Assembly (NCBI RefSeq): GCF_001040705.1 | Contig: NZ_CVQP01000007.1 | Coordinates: forward strand, 89,815-153,814 | DNA from: Rhodococcus sp. RD6.2 | GTDB taxonomy: Bacteria > Actinomycetota > Actinomycetes > Mycobacteriales > Mycobacteriaceae | Direction of reading: 5' to 3' | DNA length: 64,000 nucleotides | Part shown: positions 1 to 7,989 of the stretch, in pieces | Position numbering within the stretch: position 1 is the first letter of the stretch | How the letters are laid out: each line of letters opens with the position of its first letter | Program-made: the position numbers and the translations under genes | The notes under the pieces: generated by a model | Told to the model about the DNA's origin: nothing | What the model saw: only the letters and a program-made list of their open reading frames with translations | Databases searched by the model: none

Positions 1-2036
1 CCCGCACACGCGAGGCCCGCAGCGTACGAACTTGTTTCGGCGGCAACGCCGAGTGCATGTGCATGCGGGATCAGGTCGGTGGGCGACTCGGTGAGGATCG
101 CTGCCTGCACGCCGTACCAGTGCAGCGGGGTGCCCCACAGGATCGGTTCGTCGAGTCGCGTCAGCAGTTCGCGTGCCTGGTCGACGAGATGTGCGACCCG
201 CTCGGTGGCGCCGAGACGTGCTGCACCGAGCCATAGTTCGCCGAGAGGAAGCAGGCTGAGCAGATCCACCGAATGCTCGGCGACAACGGGACCCGCGGCT
301 TCCCAGGCCTGGTGCAGTGCCCCGATGTCACCACCCCGGCGCGCAACACCGACCCGCAGTGCGGCGGCGAACAGGGCGTCGCGGGGTCGTTCCGCCACCG
401 CGGACAGCGCGTCAACCGTGCGGGTCGCGGCGTCGAGATCGCCCTGCAGCATCGACACCCACGCACCCAGGAGGCGGTGCCGATTGTGGGCGACGTCGGT
501 GTCGGGGTCGCCTTCGCTCGCCCGCGCGAGAACCGCAGCCGCGCGACCCAGCTCGCCGCAGTGCATGGCGGTCAGCGCCGTCACCGCCGAGCCGGTGTCG
601 GGGAGCAGTCGGGTCCGAGGGGCGTTGGCGGACAGGGACACCGCGCGTGCCATCGAGTTCAGCGCTACCGCCGTCGGGCCGTCCATCGACTGACGCAACC
701 CCTGAGCGAGAAGTGCCTCGCCCGCCGAGGTCGAGGTCGGCGGAGCATCGGTTCCGCCTGCCGCTGCCGCGTCGGCCGCGTCGGGCCGGCCCGCGGCGAG
801 CAGGACGGACTCGGCGATCGGCCGGTCGACGCCGAGACGATCCGGCCCCAGCCACTCGTACAGGTCCGCACTGCGGACCAGCATCCCCTGGTGGGCGGCG
901 ATGCTCGCCGCGATGCGGACGGCAGCTGCCAGCTCGGGTCCGGGTGTCGTCGAGGCCTTCTCGAGCAGGGTGTCGGCGAGTCGGGCAGCGGTCACCAGGT
1001 CGCCCGACAGGCCCGCTGCCTCGGCCCGGCGCAGCGTGAAGGCCTCGGCATCCGCGCCCGCCCACACCGCCTCCTCGTACAGCGCGGTCGCCAGTCGCGG
1101 AGTCGCGAGAGCGGCCTGGGTGCAGAGGTATTCGGCTAGCTCGGGGTCAGTCAGCCCGGCTGCCGCGAAGGCGCGCGCCGACGGGACGTCGAGGGTGCCG
1201 AGTTCGATCTTGACGCGAAGGAGTTCGAGTTGCAGTGCCGTCACCCGCTGGGGTCCGACCGCGGAACGCAGGGGTTCGCATGCCGACGCCACCAGGGCGC
1301 CGGTGGGGAGCAGGAGCCCGCATCCGCGTGCTCGTTCCACCAGGTCGCGCGCGTCCGGCAGTGCGAGCAGGCGGGCCAGTTCGCCCGCGTCGAGTCCAAT
1401 GCCGGTCATCGCAACGGTCAACGCGGACAACAGGTTCGCATCCATCGGCGCGAGCACCTCGGCGTGGCAGGAGGCGACGGACGTCGCGACGACGCGGTCC
1501 GCCGCCGCCGTCGACGGCATGTCGGCCAACCCCGCCAGAGCGGCATCGACGCATCGCGGAGCTCCCGCCGTGAGCCGGTGGATCAGCGCGACCAGGGTGG
1601 TGGGAAGTGTCGCTCCGAGTACCGCTTCCGCTCGGCGGGAGACCTCCCGTGACGTGAGGTTCGTCAATGTCAGCGATCCGCCCAGCGCGGCGGCGAGGGC
1701 CTGCAGATTCGGGTTGCCGGACCGTGGCTCGGAGGCGACCACGACCGTCGTGTCCGGGCGCCTCGCCAGATCGGCCAGTGCGTCGAGCGTCGACGCCGAC
1801 AGCAGGTGCGCATCGTCGACGACCACCGCGGCGCCGGGGGCCGTGGCCTCCGCCGGATCCGAGGTCACCGGCCCGGGAACGTGATCCCGCACCAGGGCCA
1901 GCAGCGCCGACTTGCCGGTGCCCGACGCGCCGCGAATCAGGACGTGCGGATGACCGGAGCGGACACCGTCGAGGAGGGCACGCGCGGGGGCCGACGACGC
2001 GACGGCGGGGGCCGGGCGGGTGAGCTGTGCGGGCAC
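1..2036 (-). CDS. iniR: IniR-like ATPase transcriptional regulator (3' end cut by window edge)
   Basis: The minus-strand frame stays open from a start near 2036 to the left edge, giving about 678 visible residues. A Walker A motif (GASGTGKSA) lies about 38 residues from the start and a VVVDDAH Walker B follows; the rest is alpha-helical and Ala/Leu-rich, as in large STAND/LuxR-type regulators. The C-terminus, where a DNA-binding domain would be expected, lies outside the window. The GTG at 2036 is preceded by AGGAAGG at 8 nt spacing. An alternative GTG at 2069 overlaps the stop of the Hsp70-like gene as GTGA. In M. tuberculosis the regulator next to iniBAC is Rv0339c (IniR), reported to be needed for iniBAC induction; family size, ATPase domain and position match. 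The assignment to IniR is inference from context and domain type. Confidence 0.72.
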   Translation of the reverse strand, partial: MPAQLTRPAPAVASSAPARALLDGVRSGHPHVLIRGASGTGKSALLALVRDHVPGPVTSDPAEATAPGAAVVVDDAHLLSASTLDALADLARRPDTTVVVASEPRSGNPNLQALAAALGGSLTLTNLTSREVSRRAEAVLGATLPTTLVALIHRLTAGAPRCVDAALAGLADMPSTAAADRVVATSVASCHAEVLAPMDANLLSALTVAMTGIGLDAGELARLLALPDARDLVERARGCGLLLPTGALVASACEPLRSAVGPQRVTALQLELLRVKIELGTLDVPSARAFAAAGLTDPELAEYLCTQAALATPRLATALYEEAVWAGADAEAFTLRRAEAAGLSGDLVTAARLADTLLEKASTTPGPELAAAVRIAASIAAHQGMLVRSADLYEWLGPDRLGVDRPIAESVLLAAGRPDAADAAAAGGTDAPPTSTSAGEALLAQGLRQSMDGPTAVALNSMARAVSLSANAPRTRLLPDTGSAVTALTAMHCGELGRAAAVLARASEGDPDTDVAHNRHRLLGAWVSMLQGDLDAATRTVDALSAVAERPRDALFAAALRVGVARRGGDIGALHQAWEAAGPVVAEHSVDLLSLLPLGELWLGAARLGATERVAHLVDQARELLTRLDEPILWGTPLHWYGVQAAILTESPTDLIPHAHALGVAAETSSYAAGLACA

Positions 2037-2065
2037 GGTGTTCGCCTTCCTGATGCCGGTCGGGG

Positions 2066-3832
2066 TCACTGGCCGAGGAGTCCGTCGGTGACGCCGCCGA
2101 CGACACCTCCGACGAGTTGGCCGGTGCCGCCGAGCACACCTCCGACGAGTCCACCCGCGCCGTCGACCACGTTGCCGAGGCCCTCACCTGCGCCTGCGGC
2201 AGCGTCGCCGACACCCTGTCCGATTCCGGTGCCGCCGCCACTCGGAGCCGGAGCGGGTGGCGTGTAGGCGGGGGCGGGCGGAGGAGCCACCACCGGTGCC
2301 TGAGGCGTGTTCGCCTCGGGCGCAGCGGCAGGCGGGCTTGGGGGCCGAGCCCCGGTGGTCGCCGCCACCGTCGCGGCCCGCGCGGCGTCGGTCGTGGATG
2401 CCGCACGAGCGGACCCTGTCGCGCCGGTCGCCCGGCCCGTGGACGCCGCTTCGGTTGTCGACGGAGAACCGTTCGACGGGCTCGAGTCGACCGCGACCTG
2501 GGCCGTCGTCCCCGGCGTCGTCCCCGGCGTGGTCTCGGAGGTGGTGGTCGCGGCATCGGACTTCGATCCGGATGACGAGTCGAACACCCCGGTGCCCAAC
2601 GACAGGCCGCCGGCCGCGAGCAGCACGATCGCGGCGGCGGCCGCGGAGACGAGCGCCGCCTTCTTCGGTGTCGTCAGACCGCCACCTCGGTGCACGGTCG
2701 GCGCGATCGTTGACGTGACCTCGGGCGCCGCCGGTGCCGCGGCGCCGAGGGCAGCGCCGAGTGCGGCGAACGCGGCCGTGTCCGTCTCGGCCGGTGTCGC
2801 GGGGAGGGGCACCGCCGACTCGGAGGCCAACAATGCGGCACCCGATGCCGCGGTCGCCGTCGGGTCCGCGTCAGCGACGACCGGCACACGCAGGGTCGAC
2901 GACAGCAGTTCGGCAACAAGGGGAATCGACGAACTGCCGCCGACGAGAAGTATCGACCCGATGTCCGACATGTCGAGACCTGCGCCGCGGACCGCCTCGT
3001 GCACCAGGTTCACCGAGTCGGCGAGCGGTTCCCGGAGCAGGTCCTCGAGCTCCTCCCGGACCAACCGGACGTCGCAGCGGACCCCGGGCAGGTCGACCGT
3101 GAGGACCGTCGCCGTGTCCGACGACAGCGCCTCCTTCGCTGCACGGCACTGCATCCGTAGTTGCGTCAATGCGGCGGCCGCGCGGGGCTCGAACGGGTCG
3201 ATGCCGTTCACCCCGTCCGGCAGGGCACCGAGGACGTGCTGCAGCGTCATGTGGTCGAACGCGGAACCCGAGTACTCCTCGGACCGCAGCGGCGCGCCGA
3301 GGATCTCCGGATCCTCCTGTGGGCGAACCACAGTCACGTCCAGCGAGCCCGCGCCGAGGTCGTACACCACGACCGGGGCGTCGTCCGTGTGGGACCGGGT
3401 GCGCTGCATCCACCGGACCGCGGCCTGCGGTTCGGTGACGAAAGCGACGTCGGGGAGGCCCGCGAGGTCCAGCGCGGCGGCCAGCACGTCCACCTGGTAG
3501 CCCGTCCAGACGGCCGGATGCGCCAGGGCGACGGCATCCGCCGGCGGAACCGAATCGGCCAGGCACCGCGCCGTCGCGGCGACGAGATCCTCGCCGGAAT
3601 GAGTGCTGCCGTCGTCGGCGATCAATCCCACCGGATCGCCCACCCGGCCCGCATACCCCGCGATCACCACGGGTGGTGTCGCGCCGTCCGACACCAGCGA
3701 CACTGTCGCCCCGTCGAGGGCGAGCGCCGTCGGGACCGTCACGATCTCCGCCCTGCCCGCCGCGGCGTCATCCGCGTCGAGCGCCGCCGTCGACTGCGCC
3801 GAGCCGATGGTCAGTCCGAGCCCTGTCGCCAT
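2066..3832 (-). CDS. Membrane-anchored Hsp70-like protein
   Basis: 588 aa from ATG 3832, which has GGGAG 7 nt upstream; an in-frame start further upstream would run into the divergent promoter region. Residues 1 to about 340 form an Hsp70-type actin-fold ATPase: an N-terminal phosphate loop (GLTIGSAQS), a second loop (VYDLGAGSLDV near 157) and an adenosine motif (LLVGGSSSIP near 296). There is no recognisable Hsp70 substrate-binding domain. Instead there is one membrane segment at about 391-412, a Ser/Thr-rich linker, a Pro/Ala stretch and a hydrophobic Gly/Val/Leu tail that resembles the repeats of IniB across the intergenic region. The protein is probably anchored in the plasma membrane with the ATPase inside and the tail outside. 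Its stop overlaps or adjoins the iniR start, so the two are likely co-translated. Function unknown; a client-specific chaperone or envelope sensor is an inference. Confidence 0.85.
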   Translation of the reverse strand: MATGLGLTIGSAQSTAALDADDAAAGRAEIVTVPTALALDGATVSLVSDGATPPVVIAGYAGRVGDPVGLIADDGSTHSGEDLVAATARCLADSVPPADAVALAHPAVWTGYQVDVLAAALDLAGLPDVAFVTEPQAAVRWMQRTRSHTDDAPVVVYDLGAGSLDVTVVRPQEDPEILGAPLRSEEYSGSAFDHMTLQHVLGALPDGVNGIDPFEPRAAAALTQLRMQCRAAKEALSSDTATVLTVDLPGVRCDVRLVREELEDLLREPLADSVNLVHEAVRGAGLDMSDIGSILLVGGSSSIPLVAELLSSTLRVPVVADADPTATAASGAALLASESAVPLPATPAETDTAAFAALGAALGAAAPAAPEVTSTIAPTVHRGGGLTTPKKAALVSAAAAAIVLLAAGGLSLGTGVFDSSSGSKSDAATTTSETTPGTTPGTTAQVAVDSSPSNGSPSTTEAASTGRATGATGSARAASTTDAARAATVAATTGARPPSPPAAAPEANTPQAPVVAPPPAPAYTPPAPAPSGGGTGIGQGVGDAAAGAGEGLGNVVDGAGGLVGGVLGGTGQLVGGVVGGVTDGLLGQ

Positions 3833-4209
3833 GCTGATTCTCCCGTCTGCGAGGCGTCGACCCCGACGCATCGAACTGCGCGTCGAAAGGTCCACAACCC
3901 GTGTCGTGCGGTGGGCGTCAGCCCGGTGTCCCCGGGGCCGAGAAGGGGCCCCAGGGGGCGGCCCCAGGGACCGCGCTATTGCCATCAGTGTCGTCCTCGA
4001 AAGCGATTCCGTTACCGAATGCGAACCCATAACCGCAGTTGAGGGGCATTTCCCCCATATCGCCGGGATCCCCTATATCCCCTACCCCCGGGTCGGCCGA
4101 TCCAATGGGGGAGTCGACCCCGTTGGGCGGGGCGTCACCGCTGCCTAGTTTCGAAGTGTCACTTTTCCTGTGGGCCACGCCGAGCCACACGACACGTCAG
4201 GAGTCCGAC
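3833..4209. promoter_or_regulatory. Divergent control region between hsp70-like and iniB
   Basis: 377 nt without a supported gene. It must hold the promoters for the Hsp70-like/iniR unit and for iniBAC. A GC-rich symmetrical stretch (GGGGCC...GGCCCC) lies near 3946-3966. Two similar elements, CCCCATATCG and CCCTATATCCCC, lie near 4052-4085 and could be regulator half-sites. No regulatory site here was tested beyond reading the bases. Confidence 0.5.
4123..4151 (+). promoter_or_regulatory. Candidate iniBAC promoter
   Basis: TTGGGC (4123-4128) and TAGTTT (4146-4151) are separated by 17 nt, which fits a housekeeping-type promoter. This predicts a transcription start near 4158 and a leader of about 50 nt before the iniB ATG at 4210. 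The match to consensus is partial. Confidence 0.4.
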
Positions 4210-6078
4210 ATGGCCACCAACGCGCTGCTCGATTTCATCCTCAGCCTGCTGCGCGACGACGAGGCGCGGGCCGCGTACTGCGCGAATCCCGACGCGGTTC
4301 TCGCGGCCGCCGGGCTCGGCGACGTCACGCACGCCGACATCACGGCCGTCGCCCCGCTCGTCGCCGAATCCGGACTGTTCGCGGGAGCGGGCACCGCACT
4401 GACCGGCATCCTCGGCGCGGGCGCCGAGGCGGGCGGAGCGCTCGGAGGCGCCGTCGGCGGCGGGCTCGGCGCCGGCCTCGGCGCGGGACTGGGCGGCGGT
4501 ATCGGACTCGGCGCCGGGGCGGGCCTCGGGCTCGGTGCAGGAGGAGGCCTCGGCCTCGGTGCGGGAGGAGGCCTCGGCCTCGGCGGCTCCGCGGGCGGAA
4601 GTGTCGGAGGTGGCGTCGATCTCGGCGCCGACCTGGCGGCTGCCCTCGGTGCCGCCCTGCAGGTCGGTGGGCAGATCGGAGCCGATCTCGGTGCCGCACT
4701 CGGCGCGGCCCTCGACGCCGGAGCCGGTGTCGGTCTGGATCTCGGAGGCGTGGCCGACCTGGATCTCGGCGGAGCACTCGGCCTCGGCGGTGGACTCGAT
4801 CTCGACGCCGCACTGGGCCTCGGCACGTCCGTCGCCGCCGCACTCGGTGGCGCGCTCGGAGTCGGAGGCGACCTCACCGCAGACCTCGGCGGGGCACTCG
4901 GTGGTGTGCTCGGCGCGGTCACCGGCCTCGACCTCGGCGGTGCCGCGGACATCGGTGGTGCACTCGACCTGAGCTCGGTGCTCGGTGCGGCATTCGGAGT
5001 CGGCGGCGACCTCGGCGCCGCACTCGGAACCAGCCTCGGCGGTGTCCTCGGCGGCGCACTGGGAGCAGGCGGGGACCTCGGCGGGGTGCTGGAAGCAGGA
5101 GGCGGCCTTGGCGGGGCGCTGGACCTGGGAGGTGCCCTGAGCTCGGTGCTCGGTGGATCCCTCGGTCTCGACTCCGCCCTCACGACGGACCTCGGCGCTG
5201 CTCTCGGCGGCGCACTAGAGGTGGGCGGGCTCACGGGTCTGGACCTGTCCGGGCTGGTCGGCGGTGCGCTCGGCGCAGGCGCCGAGGCCGGATCGGCTCT
5301 CGACGCCGGGCTCGGAGGGGTGCTCGGCGGCGGGATCGACGGTGTGCTCGGCGCGGATCTCGGTGCGGCGGTCGACGGTGTGCTCGGCGGCGGGATCGAT
5401 GGTGCGCTCGGCGCGGACCTGGGTGCGGCAGTTGACGGTGTGCTCGGCGGCGGGGCAGCCGGTGATGTGGGCGCAAGCTTGGGCGGCCTGCTCGACGCGG
5501 GCGCCGGGCTGACCGGCGGACTCGGTGGCGCGCTGGGCGGCGTTGTCGATGCGGGAGGGGGAGCGGCAGCCGACCTGAACACCGCGCTGACCGGCGCCGC
5601 GAGTGGCGGCATCGAGACCGCTGCGGGTCTCGGGCAGGGCCTGGTCGCCGGTGTCGGCGGCGGGGTCGGAGGCGCCATCGACGCCGGTGCAGGACTCGGC
5701 GGCGACCTCGCGGGAACCGTCGATGCGGCGGCGGACGCGGGCGCGAGCCTCGGCGGAGCGGTCACCGGAGCGATCGACGCAGGCACCGCGATCACGTCGG
5801 GACTCGACGCGTCCGCGGCCGCAGGCGGCCACCTCGACACGGGCCTGGCCGGCGACCTGACCTCCGGGCTGCAGGGCGCCGCGTCCGGTGTCGGCAACGC
5901 ATGGACCTCCCTGGACGCGTCGAGCGCGTTCGGTGCGGAGACGTCGGCGTCGACCGGGCTCGAGGCGGGCGTCACGTCCGGTTCGGACAGCCTGTTCTCG
6001 ACGGGGGACAGCCTGTTCGGCCAGGCCGAGGCCGTCACCCACACCGATGTCGCCGACACCGCGATGCACGGCGAGTAG
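4210..6078 (+). CDS. iniB: IniB-like Gly/Ala-rich envelope protein
   Basis: 622 aa from ATG 4210, with AGGAG 6 nt upstream. The first 60 or so residues match the conserved IniB N-terminal domain (LLDFILSLLRDDEARAAYC, then an AVLAAAGL helix). The remainder is a low-complexity Gly/Ala/Leu/Asp repeat region, with repeating LGGALG, DLGAAL and GVLGGG units, ending in a Ser/Thr/Gly-rich tail. No classical signal peptide or single membrane helix is visible. In mycobacteria IniB is the first product of the iniBAC operon, which is induced by inhibitors of cell-wall synthesis; its biochemical role is not established. It leads iniA and iniC here with an intervening hairpin. The repeats explain the large antisense reading frames over this gene, which are not genes. 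Confidence 0.88.
   Translation: MATNALLDFILSLLRDDEARAAYCANPDAVLAAAGLGDVTHADITAVAPLVAESGLFAGAGTALTGILGAGAEAGGALGGAVGGGLGAGLGAGLGGGIGLGAGAGLGLGAGGGLGLGAGGGLGLGGSAGGSVGGGVDLGADLAAALGAALQVGGQIGADLGAALGAALDAGAGVGLDLGGVADLDLGGALGLGGGLDLDAALGLGTSVAAALGGALGVGGDLTADLGGALGGVLGAVTGLDLGGAADIGGALDLSSVLGAAFGVGGDLGAALGTSLGGVLGGALGAGGDLGGVLEAGGGLGGALDLGGALSSVLGGSLGLDSALTTDLGAALGGALEVGGLTGLDLSGLVGGALGAGAEAGSALDAGLGGVLGGGIDGVLGADLGAAVDGVLGGGIDGALGADLGAAVDGVLGGGAAGDVGASLGGLLDAGAGLTGGLGGALGGVVDAGGGAAADLNTALTGAASGGIETAAGLGQGLVAGVGGGVGGAIDAGAGLGGDLAGTVDAAADAGASLGGAVTGAIDAGTAITSGLDASAAAGGHLDTGLAGDLTSGLQGAASGVGNAWTSLDASSAFGAETSASTGLEAGVTSGSDSLFSTGDSLFGQAEAVTHTDVADTAMHGE
5320..5460 (+). repeat. 60-bp tandem repeat inside iniB
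   Basis: The 60-nt unit beginning GTGCTCGGCGGCGGG starts at 5320, 5380 and 5440, encoding a 20-residue unit (VLGGGIDG followed by LGADLGAAVDG). Unit number could vary by slippage between strains. Confidence 0.8.
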
Positions 6079-6096
6079 CACTCGGGTGTAACGAAA

Positions 6097-6132
6097 CCGG
6101 CCCCGCACGCGGTGAGACACGTGCGGGGCCGG
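6097..6132 (+). terminator. Hairpin between iniB and iniA
   Basis: Perfect 12-bp arms CCGGCCCCGCAC (6097-6108) and GTGCGGGGCCGG (6121-6132) enclose a 12-nt loop, 19 nt after the iniB stop and 30 nt before iniA. There is no T-run, so it may act as a partial terminator or an RNA-stabilising structure that sets iniB above iniAC. Confidence 0.6.
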
Positions 6133-6162
6133 ACCTCGCGGAAAGAACGGTGAGTCGGGTTC

Positions 6163-7989
6163 ATGGACAACGCATCCGGTTCGGCGATGCCGACGAGTGC
6201 GACGCGAACGGCCGAGTTGACCGGTCTCGTCGACGAGGTCGCTGCTGTCGCCGCCGCTGCGGGGCGCACCGATCTGGTTGCCAGGCTGGAGGGTGCCCGC
6301 ACGAGGCTCGTCGACCCGCGGATGCGCATCGTCGTGGTCGGCCCCCTCAAACAGGGCAAGAGTCAGTTGGTGAACTCGCTGCTGAACCTGAGCGTCTGTT
6401 CGGTCGGGGACGACGAGACCACCGCGATCGCGACCGTCGTGCACAACGCGGATGTCGCGTCCGCGGAACTCGTTCTGGCGGAACCGGGGCTGGACCCGGT
6501 GCGGGTTCCGATTCCTCTCACCGACCTCGCCGGACTCGACCCGTCGACTCCGGCGGCCGGTGGTCGCGAGGTGCTGCGAGTCGAGATCGGTGTCCCGAGC
6601 CCGCTGCTGGCGGACGGGCTGGTGTTCGTCGACACGCCGGGCGTCGGAGGTCACGGGAACCCGCATGCCGCCGCCACTCTCGGTCTGGTCACGTCGGCCG
6701 ACGCCGTACTCGTGCTCTCCGATGCCAGTCAGGAGTTCACCGAACCCGAGGTCGCGTTCCTCCAGCAGGTCGTCGGACTGTGCCCCGCCGTGGCCTGCCT
6801 GATCAGCAAGACGGACCTGTACCCGCACTGGCGCGAGATCGTGGAGGCCGATCGCGGTCACCTCGTGCGGGCCGGTCTGCAACTGCCGTTGATCCCGATC
6901 TCGTCCGTGCTGCGGACACACGCACTGCGACTGCAGGATCGGGAACTCGACGTCGAGTCGGGCTTCGCGGCGCTCTACGACTTCCTCCGCGAGCAGGTGC
7001 GCGCCCGCACCGAGGAGACCATCAGGCAGTCCGTTGCACTCGATGTTCGTTCCGTTGCCGAACATCTCGCGCTGACGCTGGGAAGCGAGCTGGCGGCACT
7101 GCGTGATCCGGCGAAGGGTGCCGCCGCCGTCGCCGAACTGCAGAAGGCGAAGGCGGTTGCGGAGGATCTGCAGAAGAAGTCGTCGAAGTGGCAGCAGACG
7201 CTTGCCGACGGCATCGCCGACCTCGCCGCCGACATCGACCACGACCTGCGGGACCGCCTGCGGCGCGTCACCAGGGAAGCGGAGGAGACCGTCGACGAGG
7301 GCGATCCCGGCCGGGACTGGCCCGCACTCGGGGAGTGGCTCGAACAGCAGGTGGCGGTGTCGATCGGCGACAACTTCGTGTGGGCGCACGAGCGGTCGGT
7401 GTGGCTGGCGGAAGTGGTCGCGAGCAACTTCTCCGACTCGGGTGCGGTGGCGTTGCCGCACCTGCACGTCGCGGATCTCGACGGACTGCTCGATCCGGTG
7501 GCGTCCCTCGCCGACCTGGAGTCGGGACGAATCGGCATCACCCAGAAGGTTCTGGTCGGCATGCGCGGATCGTATGGTGGCGTGCTGATGTTCGGGCTGA
7601 TCACCACGATGATGGGAATGGCGCTGGTCAATCCGATCTCGGTCAGCGCGGGACTGCTGCTCGGAACGAAGGCGTACCGGGAGGATCGGGAGTCCCGAAT
7701 TCTCAAGCGCCGCAGCGAAGCCAAGGTCGCGATCCGGCGATTCGTCGACGACGTCAGTTTCCAGGCGGGCAAGGAGTCGAAGGATCGGCTGCGGATGATC
7801 CAGCGGATGCTGCGCGACCACTTCTCCGAGGTCGCGGAGCAGACGTTGCGCTCGCTCGCGGAATCCCTGCGCGCAGCCCAGGATGCGGCCCAGGTCGCCG
7901 CATCGGATCGCGCCCGCCGCGCCACCGAGATCGAGGAGCGGATGCGGGTTCTCGCGGCGGCGCGGGACGCTGCCGGAGCGTCGAGGTGA
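6163..7989 (+). CDS. iniA: IniA-like dynamin-family GTPase
   Basis: 608 aa; M. tuberculosis IniA is about 640 aa. Bacterial dynamin-like proteins remodel membranes using GTP. The GTPase domain is complete: G1 GPLKQGKS at 60-67, a Thr-Thr switch region near 86-87, G3 DTPG at 157-160 and G4 SKTD at 214-217. A long helical region follows, with a coiled-coil-like stretch after about 300 and a hydrophobic paddle-like segment at about 467-500 (GGVLMFGLITTMMGMALV) suited to membrane insertion. The ATG at 6163 has GGTGAG 8 nt upstream. It follows iniB after the hairpin and overlaps iniC by 4 nt, so iniA and iniC are translationally coupled. It is likely an effector of the envelope-stress response controlled by the nearby IniR-like regulator. 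Confidence 0.9.
   Translation: MDNASGSAMPTSATRTAELTGLVDEVAAVAAAAGRTDLVARLEGARTRLVDPRMRIVVVGPLKQGKSQLVNSLLNLSVCSVGDDETTAIATVVHNADVASAELVLAEPGLDPVRVPIPLTDLAGLDPSTPAAGGREVLRVEIGVPSPLLADGLVFVDTPGVGGHGNPHAAATLGLVTSADAVLVLSDASQEFTEPEVAFLQQVVGLCPAVACLISKTDLYPHWREIVEADRGHLVRAGLQLPLIPISSVLRTHALRLQDRELDVESGFAALYDFLREQVRARTEETIRQSVALDVRSVAEHLALTLGSELAALRDPAKGAAAVAELQKAKAVAEDLQKKSSKWQQTLADGIADLAADIDHDLRDRLRRVTREAEETVDEGDPGRDWPALGEWLEQQVAVSIGDNFVWAHERSVWLAEVVASNFSDSGAVALPHLHVADLDGLLDPVASLADLESGRIGITQKVLVGMRGSYGGVLMFGLITTMMGMALVNPISVSAGLLLGTKAYREDRESRILKRRSEAKVAIRRFVDDVSFQAGKESKDRLRMIQRMLRDHFSEVAEQTLRSLAESLRAAQDAAQVAASDRARRATEIEERMRVLAAARDAAGASR

Noticed and set aside
2067-2069. GTG at 2069 as the iniR start
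   Set aside because: It overlaps the preceding stop and is possible, but the GTG at 2036 has a better ribosome site; left as an alternative.
4197-6359. 720-codon open frame on the minus strand opposite iniB
   Set aside because: Produced by the Gly/Ala/Leu repeats of iniB read backwards (Pro/Ser/Ala-rich); no family, no ribosome site, and iniB has a conserved N-terminal domain.
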